From NCBI GenBank assembly GCA_030068145.1, contig JAPJBO010000110.1, positions 310,001-374,000 of the forward strand: a stretch of DNA of 64,000 nucleotides. Direction: 5' to 3'. Source of the DNA: Diplonema papillatum (lineage: Eukaryota > Euglenozoa > Diplonemea > Diplonemida > Diplonemidae). The notes beneath the pieces were generated by a model that searched no databases, was not told where the DNA came from, and was given only the letters and a program-made list of their open reading frames with translations. Both the position numbers and the translations under genes were made by a program. Below are positions 48,201-58,100 of this stretch, piece by piece. The stretch's first letter is position 1. The number at the start of each line of letters is the position of its first letter.

Positions 48201-51200
48201 GTGACCCCTGCACCAGTGAATACAGAGCCGGAATCGTTGCTGTCCCACTCTCTCGAGCTTTGGCTTCACGGTAGGTGACTATCCGCCAAGAAGACGTGTA
48301 CTAGTAATTATTCGTCTTTGGGCAGTATGCAGATTTTTTTTTTTTTGCATCGTTGCAAGAGGGTCCTGGCCGCCGAGAGTTAGGGATATGTGCGGTTTTC
48401 GGAAAGCGCTGAGCTAGCTTTTTTTAATCCTCGCAAAAGGTATGCGGGTGGCAGAGTGACCGGGCGTCGGCCTTCAGGCCGGTATGTCCGGGTTCGAACC
48501 CCGCCCATCACACTTTTTCGGTCGAAGATTGTTTTCGAGGGTTGTTGCGGTTCGTCCAATGTGTCCGAAACTTGCGTTTTTAGAGTGCAGGTTCGCTTAG
48601 GGTTTTTGCGGATTTTCTCAGTATCTGCGGTATTCGGGTCACCGCGGGAAACGGAGTCGGGGGGGGAAGGGGGGGGGGGTGGGGAGGTCCAGGGGGGCCT
48701 CCCCCCCGGGTACTGGCGCCGAACTTGCCAACACAGGCTAAACTTGCTACCAAACACCGAACTCATCACCAGAACCCAAACTTTGCTTCGCCCGAACTTT
48801 GCTTTGCTTCACCAGAACTTAGCTTCGCCCGAACTTAGGTTCACTGGAACTTAGCTTCGCTCGAACTTTGCTTCGCCCGAACTCAGCTGCGCCCGAACTT
48901 TTCTTCACCAGAACTTAGCCTCACCCGAACTTTGGTTCACCAGAAATTTGCATCACCCAAACTTAGCATCGCCCGAACTTAGCTGCGCCCGAACTTTACT
49001 GTTTCCCGAACTTCAACAGCTGCCTCCAGTCTCGCCCCGCACCGGCCTTTAGCCGAGCGCGTACTTTTTGACAAGCAGAGCACTCGTTTAGAACTAAATT
49101 CGAATCAACTAGACTCGAAAAACGAAGATGATTCTCTCCCATCACGAACTCTCTTTTGCAAAATGCTAGGTGATGGACCGACTGGGTCCTTCTCTCGAAG
49201 ACCTTTTCAACTTCATGGGCCGCAAGTTCTCGCTGAAGACAACCTTGATGCTGGCTGATCAGGTATGCCACATCACAAGGTTTCCCGACCGAAACACCTG
49301 GGATATCTGTTGCAAGTTCTTTCGTGCATGCCTACACCGAACAGGTAGCGAACGGGTTTCCGGACCATTTGTCGTTACAACACAGAAGCGACACTCAGCA
49401 CACTGATCAGTGATCTTGAAGTTGTGCTTATGAGATGTTCGTGGGCGGGCTTTTGTTAGTGGCGGCGTCGCAGTGCCAGGAGGATTTCACAGACCGAGCG
49501 CAGCCACGAATTCGTAGTAGTGTGTTTTGCATACTACTAGCTATAGATATTGAAGACGTAGCCGGGCAACTTCGGGGGTTGCAGTGGGTTTCTGCCCTGT
49601 TCCCGTACTTACCTACCTCCTCCCTTGTAATTGAGACACTTTTTTAGCTGAGGGCGAGTGTCCCAATTCCACTAGACATGCACCAATGATCTAAACCTAA
49701 CATGATTTAACAGATCATCAGCCGTATCGAATTCATTCATAACAAGAACTTTCTTCATCGCGACGTCAAGCCGGACAACTTCCTCATGGGATTGGGGAAT
49801 GCAGGTCATGTGGTATACATGGTATGTCTTTGCATTCAAGGACAGAGCTCGGGGCACGATGCGATACATACCAGCCCTTCCAATTCGCAAACCCTGTCCA
49901 AATTTCCTCCCATGTTGAACTCCAGATGCCTGCACCCAGACTTTCAGCATTCCCGAATGTTTGAGACCCCGGCTTTCTCTATCCTTCCAGCAACTACATA
50001 TGAGGAGACCGGAAACTCCCCGGAGAGATGGTCCCTGCACTCTAACTCGTCTCTCTACCTCTCTATGATACTACGCGTTTCATTCAATAAGGGATTCCGT
50101 TCTTGTGTTCATTGGACTTTACTCCACGGCCAAGTTACACAAGTCTTAAGATTCTTCGGCTACCTCTCCGCAGTGCGGGGGGACAGTTCGCACTCCGTTC
50201 GGCCTTTGATAACATCTTCCCGTTGCCATCACACTCAGTTCTCGCATACGGGCCTTCGGCCTGAGCTTCATTTTGCAACAAAACAGATTGATTTTGGGCT
50301 GACAAAGAAGTTTCGTGCAAGCAAGGCAGCTCCCCACATTTTATTTAAAGAGGGGAAGAGCTTGACCGGAACAGCTCGTTATGCGTCGGTCAATACTCAT
50401 ATGGGCATGGAACAAGTATGGACTTTCTTTCTTTTTTCGAGACAGTGGGGCAGCAGTCAGTTGAGCAGTGCCACCTCCCTAGCTGTGCATGCGGCTGTTG
50501 TACGGAATTACCTTCACTATAACACAACCCTTTCGCGACTGTGATAGGACAGTCAGGTTGCCAGGCGGGTCCATTTATGAGTAAAAGACAAGGCAATGCA
50601 AGTGACCTGCCCCCTGTGCCTGCTGGCTCCGGTTTACTGGTAGGAATCGAGGTCTCGGCGGCGGGGACGACCCACGAGGGAGCAAAGGAAGTGCACCGAA
50701 TCCTCTGGCGATCCGTTGGGCTCGTCAGACTCCACAGCAGACGTGAAGCGCGCACCGGAGACAAGCAGTACGATGCAAAGAGGTAGTCGGTAACTTCTAC
50801 TACTGGAAGGATACCCGAACCGTGGATCAGTACAAGTTTCCTTCACACACAAGAAAACACGTGCTAAAAAAAGATGTCCGTTTTGAGAAGCCTGACGAGC
50901 ATCAAAACAACAAACTCATTGACTACAAAGTTTCCAACATACCCAACACAGTCGCGACGAGACGACCTTGAGTCGATTGGTTATATCTTGCTGTACTTTT
51001 TGCGCGGTTCCTTGCCGTGGCAAGGAATGCGAGGAGCAAGCAAAGAGGACAAATATGTCCGTATCTCGGATTGCAAAGTGCGCACACCGCTTGAGACACT
51101 TGTTAAGGGATTCCCGAAGGAATTTGGCACGTACATTGCATACTGCCGTGAGTTAGCATTTGAAGAGACACCCGACTACGCATATTTGAGACAACTGCTA

Positions 51201-51320
51201 CAGAAGCCGTTTAAACGTGCAGGATACTGCATGGACTACGTTTTTGACTGGTCAGCGAAAAGAATTGCCGAAGACATTGCCACAGACTTTTCCGAAGAGG
51301 AGTCTCCTGCTGCCTCGTAA
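42202..51320 (+). CDS. Casein kinase 1 (CK1 family Ser/Thr kinase)
   Basis: Six exons, all junctions phase 0: 42202-42372, 42520-42597, 49170-49262, 49714-49821, 50287-50415 and 50952-51320, giving 315 residues. Features in order: glycine loop [18 protein letters not shown] with Lys38, [43 protein letters not shown] with Asp131, DFG with Asp152, the CK1 signature [28 protein letters not shown] and [14 protein letters not shown], ending in FDWSAKR. All catalytic residues are present. Family role: acidophilic and primed Ser/Thr phosphorylation in Wnt-like, clock, vesicle and DNA-repair pathways. It lacks a long C-terminal regulatory tail. Intron 2 is 6572 bp and holds a DIRS-like element, a minisatellite and a SINE candidate. 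Intron 5 holds a dispersed repeat. ATG 42202 is the first in frame. Confidence 0.94.
43048..43196 (+). repeat. Dispersed repeat R1, copy 1 (target of element 2)
   Basis: Runs from CTGGAGGTCCTATGAACATG through GAGCCAACCCGGCTTTTCTT and CATCGTTGCATCGTTGCAGG to a T-run. Related copies lie at 53950-54050 and 63806-63890. Element 2 starts in its terminal T-run. Confidence 0.75.
44310..45075 (+). CDS. Element 2 tyrosine recombinase region
   Basis: Shares with elements 1 and 3 the blocks [33 protein letters not shown] and LTGHSIR. Fossil part of a broken element. Confidence 0.75.
45080..46604 (+). CDS. Element 2 reverse transcriptase / RNase H region
   Basis: [20 protein letters not shown] marks the RT fingers. 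[43 protein letters not shown] and [15 protein letters not shown] mark RNase H. Fossil part of a broken element. Confidence 0.8.
47021..47862 (+). repeat. 13-bp minisatellite, about 65 units
   Basis: The unit is TGCAACGATGTTG with variants ending CAG or TAG. Blocks: 4 CAG units (47021-47072), 9 TAG units (47073-47189), 2 TTG, 1 TAG, then 47 consecutive TTG units (47229-47839) and a final TAG unit. One TAG unit carries CAATG in place of CGATG. Because 13 is not a multiple of 3 and the unit has no stop in any frame, all six frames stay open. The core GCAACGATG is the complement of CATCGTTGC in repeat R1 next door, its likely seed. Confidence 0.97.
48008..48045 (+). repeat. GAT-rich microsatellite
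   Basis: Imperfect (GAT)n (GATGGTGATGATGATGGCGA and onward). A short Ser/Asp-rich frame follows at 48051-48278 with no further support as an exon. Confidence 0.8.
48411..48515 (+). repeat. tRNA-like SINE candidate, copy 1
   Basis: Starts GAGCTAGC plus T-run. It contains a Pol III A-box-like TGGCAGAGTGACCGG (from 48450) and B-box GGTTCGAACCC (48491-48501), and ends CATCACAC followed by TTTTT, a Pol III terminator. The arm GGCCTTCAGGCC is palindromic. A related copy at 63911-64000 shares sequence upstream of the tRNA-like part as well, which favours a SINE over a tRNA gene. An acceptor stem does not form cleanly. Confidence 0.5.
48770..49015 (+). repeat. Degenerate roughly 16-bp tandem repeat
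   Basis: Fifteen or so imperfect copies of a unit near CGAACTTAGCTTCGCC, with CACCAGAACTT variants, end about 155 bp before CK1 exon 3. Age is suggested by the heavy divergence among units. Confidence 0.8.
50516..50640 (+). repeat. Dispersed repeat copy 2 in CK1 intron 5
   Basis: Counterpart of 23621-23745, same order of conserved blocks and same strand. The similarity may continue weakly to about 50800. Confidence 0.65.
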
Positions 51321-52110
51321 TTCGCCGACACGAGTCCTCAGGTCTAATTTACAGCAGTCTTGCACTCAACAATGTCTTTAGTAGTCGTAAGTATTCGTTC
51401 CTGTACAATGCACTTCCAGTCAAGCAATGAGACAATTCATGACAATTAGTTTGGTTGCTCCTTAAAATTAGTACACACCTACCATGTTAGGTTTGCTTTT
51501 GCCAAACCGTGGTCTCTGAGCTCGTAATACTCAGTTTCAGCAAGCAGATCTGGACTTGTGCAATACATTCATGTCCCCACGGGCACTCTGTTATTAGAGT
51601 GGCGTGCAACACGATTCGACTACCTTCTTTCCTGTGCGCCTTTCACCATGAGCACATCAGGCACAATCACAGTGTTTCATTTTCTCCAAGCAACTTGAAA
51701 GACACGGTGGATGATAGGCTAGTGTGCCTGTGCAGAACAGCAGATCCTGAGTGCGGAGCGCGACCCTCCGGCACCCTCACCGTCGGAATATTTGGTTGCG
51801 ACCTAGTGACCAGTGCCACAAAACATCAGAGCCAAACTGCGAAAACTGCAGAGGGGGTAAGCAGGCGTGTTCGCGGCGCGTTCGTGACTCTTATTGTTCG
51901 TGGTGCTTGGATGACACTGAACATGATAGTGTGATGCCGGTGTGTCGACTAAAAAAACTCGACGGAATCACACAGCAGCTACGCTGTATCCACTGTGAAG
52001 TGTATGAGTGAACACTGCCAGCAGTCTCTAGTCTCTAACAATAAACGATTACCCAACAGGGTCTTCAAGAAATCTTGGCATGACGGGGGTGTGGGCTTCA
52101 GGGGTTTCCT
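51321..52110. other. Intergenic region with a possible Cys-rich exon
   Basis: 790 bp. A frame ending at 52011 (from about 51815) reads CHKTSEPNCENCRGG, CSRRVRDSYCSWCLDD, then CRL and CIHC. The spacing of CENC and YCSWC recalls PSI/plexin-type Cys modules. No start or splice partner was identified, so it is recorded only as a possible exon. Confidence 0.25.
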
Positions 52111-55100
52111 ATGGAGTTGGGGACTGACCCTTCTTCCGAACAGCCGCCCACATCAGTTCTTGAAGAGCCACTGCTAGCTGATGCCAACAGTCCTTCAAGA
52201 GACGCAGACGAAAGTTCCCATCTGCAAGATGCACTACCGTCGTATTTGCTCCCGAATGAGCACCCAGTGTGCTCCTTCAAAACTAAGGTGTCACTGTTAT
52301 CACCATTCGGCAGCCGGGATATCATTGTGTATGGAGAAGACTCATTGACTGTGACTTCAGATCGGATTCTCATCATGCAATCAAGAGCATTTCCTTTTGT
52401 CCACCTGCTCCCTCACTCAGAACGACGGATGAGTACCCACATAATGCAAAGAAGCCAAGCAGAATCTTTGGTTCTCAGTCGTAAGATGCGACATGCGTGG
52501 CTGTTCTGGGCTCTCTGGCCACTTTGGATTGTTGTCACATTGCACAGCATAATCTGCGGCTTGTCTAGTGCTGAGCAATGTGAAAAAGAGCCTTGGATTT
52601 TCATTGTTGTTGGGGGCTTATTGTGCATGACGTTGTTCTTCACAAATGACTGGGTTGTGTTTCTGACACTTGCAAGAACACTGAGACCTCACAAGACTGT
52701 GTCGGTCACAGTGCCGTCACCCGACGCCTTTTCACAAGTGGAAGAATCAATACGCATGGGTTTTTGTCTCAGCACCAGCAGGCACCCACTGACAAACGGA
52801 GCAATTGCACCCTCACCCGCATCCTTTTTGAGGAAAAAGCTGAATACATCTGTCGAATCAGCTTTGATGAACGAAGAACTTCCTGCTCGGACTGGGATAC
52901 CATCTGTGCAAGACATATCAGCCACAGAAATGAACCCCGGATCGTTTTTGTCCACCCAATCAAATAAGGTAGGCGGAAATGACATATCCTACTTCTCATC
53001 AGAAGACGAGAATGGTCCTGTTTTTTCCTCGAGTTCGAAGAGAAAGACCCCGAAAACCAAACCACACGCTCACAAACTGCTATTCACGGGGGAAAAAATC
53101 GTATATCGAACGAAACACACCATTAACCTCTTCAAGGGTTATCCCATCGGGAACAACACAGTTATTGTCACCGACAAAAGGCTGATTATTAAGCGCACAC
53201 GGTTCTTGTTATCTTGTCTTCGCGATAGTTCTTGGTTCACACGATACGAATACTCGTCGTGTCCCACAGCTTCGGTTTACACTTTTGAGCACACTCGTGC
53301 ACTGCGACTCAGTTCCCATCTGCTGATTGTGCATCTGGTGCTCTTTCATCTTTCCCTTCTGTACGTTTGGTGCTGGATAAACTATGGTCTCAGCACTGAT
53401 GATACATACTACCAATCCTGGCTTCTTCGTAAACCCGACTTCCTGTTTGACGTTCCGCGAGGTGTTGTCATTGTAATTCCCGTGTTCTTCTTGCTGATCA
53501 TCTGCTTTTTTCACATGTATCGAGGATGGGGCCTCAAGTTTGACATCGAAAGTCTTTCCTCCGACACAAGAGGCGTGTACCTTAATGGACCTAGGCAGAT
53601 GAATGCCGTTGAAGATGCAATGCGAACTGGGTTTGTAGAAAGTGATGTGACACCAGCCGACAGGCACACTCTATTCAACGAAGTCTTGCTGGGAGAAGTG
53701 GAATGTGCTGGAGGCCGAGTACGAGTAACCAACAGGCGGGTGTTGATTTGCAGGGTATGCACTCTTTTGATTTCACTTCGTCATGACTGCAGCATTACTG
53801 GGGGGGAGGTTATGGAAACCAATATGAAAATCTAAGACGCGACCAAAAAATGTCGACCTTGTCCTGGACATCCACTGGCACGTCATTTTGATCAACTCCG
53901 GATGCATTTGAAAGGGCGAGCTCGAAACCTTCTGTTTAAGCCATTGGAAGCACAAAGGCTTTTCTTCATGAAAAAAGTGTATTGTTTTCGGCGCACATAT
54001 CCTAACCATCGTTGCATCGTTGCAGGAAATCATGTTTTTTTTTTTTTTTTTGTATAAGCACCTGCTTACGATTTAAAAGCTACAGTTTCTGTACTTTATT
54101 GGTGAATCTGGGTTTAGTGGCGGGCGTAAGCGTTCAACAAAAATGCCGAAGCAACTCGACAGGTCGGGCGCGGTGAGTTGGGTGAAGAGGGTGGTCGGGA
54201 CTGATGTCCCGTCCCTTCTTTCATTCACCGCAAACAACCGCCGACTCGCGGCGGTACTCAAGGTCGCGCGCGACGTCGAGGGGACCGCGGAGGCGGGGCT
54301 GAGGCGCCTTCTGGGCGCCTTGGGGTACACGGACGAGGAGGCCCCCCCCGAAGGCGTGGCCCAGTGGGTCCTCGCGTGGCTGGCGGTCGCGTCGGCTCCG
54401 TCCGCCACCGCGGACGAGTTCGCGGACCTGCTCCGCTCGTCTCCGAAGGCCACGCCCCCGCCGCAGACGCCGGGGCACATGCCGCTCCCCGCGACCGTTT
54501 CTCCCGCTGACGACTCGACCACCGCTGCATTGTTCGGCCCATCTCCCCCAGCCGCGCGACGTGTCTCTTTCGCCGAGAGCGACGATCCCCTCAGCCCAGA
54601 TGACGACGATCTGAGGGAATGCAACTCCGCCGGGGGCGGCCGGGACGACCACGCGTCGGACATAGGCCGGCTGCAGCGTCAGATCGACCGCCTCACCGAG
54701 TTGGTGATGGCGGCCCTCCCAACGCGCACCTCGCCACCCGTCCGGCCTTCGCCCGCCCCTGAGGCAGCACCTGAGGCGGCACCCGCGGGCTCCCGTCCCG
54801 TTCCGCCCACGTCGGTGGGCACATGCCCCGGTCCAGTGCTGCATCAGCTTCCGGCGTTCACGAGACCACTCCCGCCGCCTCCGCCCCTCGTTGACGTTTC
54901 TCGCCTTCCGCGGGCTGTCCTGTTGCCGGACAATCCTCGCAACCTTCCGCAAGCCGTCGTGGGCGGTCCTCTGCCAGTGGGCTATCGCTGCCCGCCAGCC
55001 GCATCCTGCCACCAGCCGTACGCCGAGCCCCGCCAGCCCTACGCCAGCCATCCACTTCCGGATTTTCCGGAGGACCCGTCTTCGCTGGGGGGAGGCGGGT

Positions 55101-58100
55101 CGGTCCAGGGCTCCCACACGCTTCTCTCTCCCGGACCAGAGCTACTCGACCCCGAGCTCTGGGTGAGCCTCTCTCCCGTCGAGAGGTCTCTCGCGCTCGT
55201 CCACATCCGCGGCTTCTTCGCGGATATACTCGACGCCGTCCCGAGCATCGCCAACGACGCAGGACACCTGCTCAGCCACGCAACGTCCATCATGCGTCTG
55301 ATGGACGACTCCTCCGACCCCGACGCCCTGGTAGAGCTGGGGAGGGACACCATCCACCGCATGATGGTCCTCAAGACGGCCTTGAAGGCCGGCTGGTCGT
55401 TGGCCGCCGGCCTCCAACACCGCCACCAGCACGAGGCCGGGTTCCCTCCGTATCTTCGGAACGCCTTTCAGGCCCTGCAGAAAGCCGAGGAACAGCCCGC
55501 CCCCAAGCCGTCCAGGAAGCGCAGCCCGAAGTCCCGCACCCAACACCCGGGCGAAGCTCACCCCGACTCCCAGCACCCTCAGCGAGCAACCTCAGCCAAG
55601 GGGAGGGCCAGGCAGTAGGTGCCTTGGACCGTTTCCCACCTCCTGTGGCGGGGCGACGCGGACGTCCTCTCCTGTCGGAGCCCCCGCTCTCCCCCGGCGA
55701 GCGGGAACGTCTTGTCCGGTCCGCGAACACGTACATTGGGGATGCCCTGGCGCTGTCCACGCGTCGCGGGATCCACTCCGTGTATCGCCGTTTTCTGGAG
55801 TTCCGGCGCCACTGGGAAGCGGTGTCCGACGATCCCCTCGACGTCCCGACGGCGCTGGTCCTGTTTGTGACTCGGCTGCTGGCCCGCGGGGATATCTGCG
55901 CAGCTTCTGCGGTGCAGTACGTCGTGAACGTTCAGTCGGCCGAGAAGCGTTTGGGGCGACCTGTCGACAGCCAGCTCGTCAGGGATTTTGTCAGGTCTCT
56001 GAAGCGGGCGGGCGCGATGAAGCCATCGAAGCAGGCCGTCCCGGTGACGAAGGACGAACTGCATCATGCTGTTCGTTTGGAGTCGGATCCCGGCGTGCGG
56101 GTTGCGTTGGCCTTGGCATGGCAGGGGGCTGCGCGCGTGGACGACGTCCTGACGAGGAAGGCCGAGCACATCACCGAGGGTGCCGGTTTCTGGGCGGTAA
56201 ACTGGGTGGGCTCGAAGTCGGATCCTTTCCGCCTAGGTCAGGTTACGGGCGTGATTCTTCCGCCAGCTCAGGACCAGGAACTTCGCTCGCTGCTGTCTCA
56301 GACGCCGCCCGGCCGCCTCCTGTTTCCAGACATCCCTTTTCGGCGAGTTGTGTCCGCGCTGAAGCGCGCCAACCTCTCCCTCACGGGCCATTCCCTCCGG
56401 CGGGGTGCCCTGTTCCACCTGTTGAGAAGCGGGGTCGACCTGCGAGTGATTCAGAGCGTGTCGCGTCACACGACGCTGAGTGCTCTGATGCGGTACCTTC
56501 CGGAAGCGGAGGTTCCGCTCGTCCGGAACACCGCGGAGGCGTCGGCGAGTCTCCTATAGCCTTTCGCCTCGAACCCCCCTTCCCGTTCAAGCTACCGAAG
56601 AGGAAAGTCCCCGACCCGCTGGCGGCGATTTATCCAGGGCCGGGGAGGATCCCTGACGTGGAGCTACCGCCCTCTACGTTCACCCCGTTTGTTGGTGTCG
56701 CGTACGGAGGCGATCTCCTTGTCAACAACTCTACGCCCCCCCCGTCGCAAAGCAGAAGAGGAGAGGACCTCGCGCCCATCTCGTCGTCATTCATGAACCT
56801 TGACAGGTTGTCAGCTTTGGACAGCCAGGGTTTGCTGCGTGGCGTGCTGGATGTGATTCGCTCTTGGGAGTCCTTCCGTTCTGCCCTACTCCCGGGAGCG
56901 GAGGAAGCGCTGACAGAAAGAGGGTTCACGCGGACGACGTCAAGGCGCATGCTTCGTCATCTCCCGGATCTGGTTAAGTATGGAGTGACGGAGCTTGCTT
57001 CGAGCCCGTCAAAGGTCGTCCTCCCTGCCTTCACTGTCGACAAGAAGAGCGGGGGGCAACGATTCGTATGTGACGGGCGGAAGCTCAACGCGATCATGGC
57101 GCGTCCGCCTCCGATGCTGCTTCCTTCCGTGCACGAAGTCATCGACCGCGTCCTGGCCTCGTCCGTGGTTTTTCTCGCAGACGCCAGGAGCTATTTCTAT
57201 CAGTTCCGGCTGGACGCGAGAATCCGCCCATTTTTTGGCATGCACTTGGCCGGACCGCGGGGCCATTTCGTGAAGGCTCAGCTCGTGGCCATGTGCATGG
57301 GCTGGAGCTGGGCTCCGGCGATAGCGCAGAGGGCCTCTCGAGTACTCCTGCCGGAGTCTGACGGTCTGCCCTGGGTCGACAACTTCGTCGTCGTTGGGGA
57401 TTCGTTGGGAGAAGCAACTTCGCGGTTTGACTCTTTTTTGCAGCGCTGCAAGAGCGTCAACTGCGAGCTCAACGAAAACGACGAGCAGTTTGGAATACCG
57501 CTCAGGGAGTTCGACCTTCTGGGCCTCCACTTTGACCTTTCCCATTCGAACCGCCCCGCTCGATACAGAATGGCGGACGCATGGGTGACGAAGTTACTTG
57601 GCTCTGCCGAACTCACCAGAGTTAAACGCGGAGGGGCGTCACCCCGCGAGTTTTACCGGGTGTTTGGGGCTTTGGTCTGGTTTGCCTACACCACGCATTT
57701 CCAGCTGGCCTACGCCCGGTGTTCACTGTCCTTCCTGCAGAGGCTGGCCTCATCCCTGGTGGAGCCAGCTGACTGGGACATCTCCAGGACGGTTCCGCCC
57801 TCGACCGTGCGTGAGGTGGAGCACCTCACCTCCCTCGTCGAAGACAACCGCTGGGTCAGTCGTTCGAAGTCGATCTCCTCATCGGTGACTCTCTGGACAG
57901 ACGCCTCATCATCATGGTGGGCCGCAGTCCTGGAGGGCGAACCTGAGCGGATATCGCAGGGCCCGTTCTTGAAGTTGAGACACACTCACATCTTTTTAAA
58001 GGAGTTGTTTGCGGTCCTTAGGGGCATAAACCTGACCGCAAGGTTTCACACGAATACGCGCATGAGACTCATGGTTGACAACCTTCCGGCTGTCCAGTGT

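Noticed and set aside
48051-48278. Ser/Asp-rich 75-codon frame as a CK1 exon
   Set aside because: The CK1 alignment passes directly from exon 2 (EGDYNVM) to exon 3 (VMDRLGPS), leaving no room for it.
48441-48511. Functional tRNA gene, possibly selenocysteine type from the TTCA loop
   Set aside because: The acceptor stem does not pair cleanly, the anticodon loop is too small, and a second copy shares upstream sequence, as expected for a SINE.
48590-48605. Telomere-like TTAGGG next to GCTTAGGG at 48602 and 19902
   Set aside because: Single hexamers inside a short dispersed repeat, not an array.
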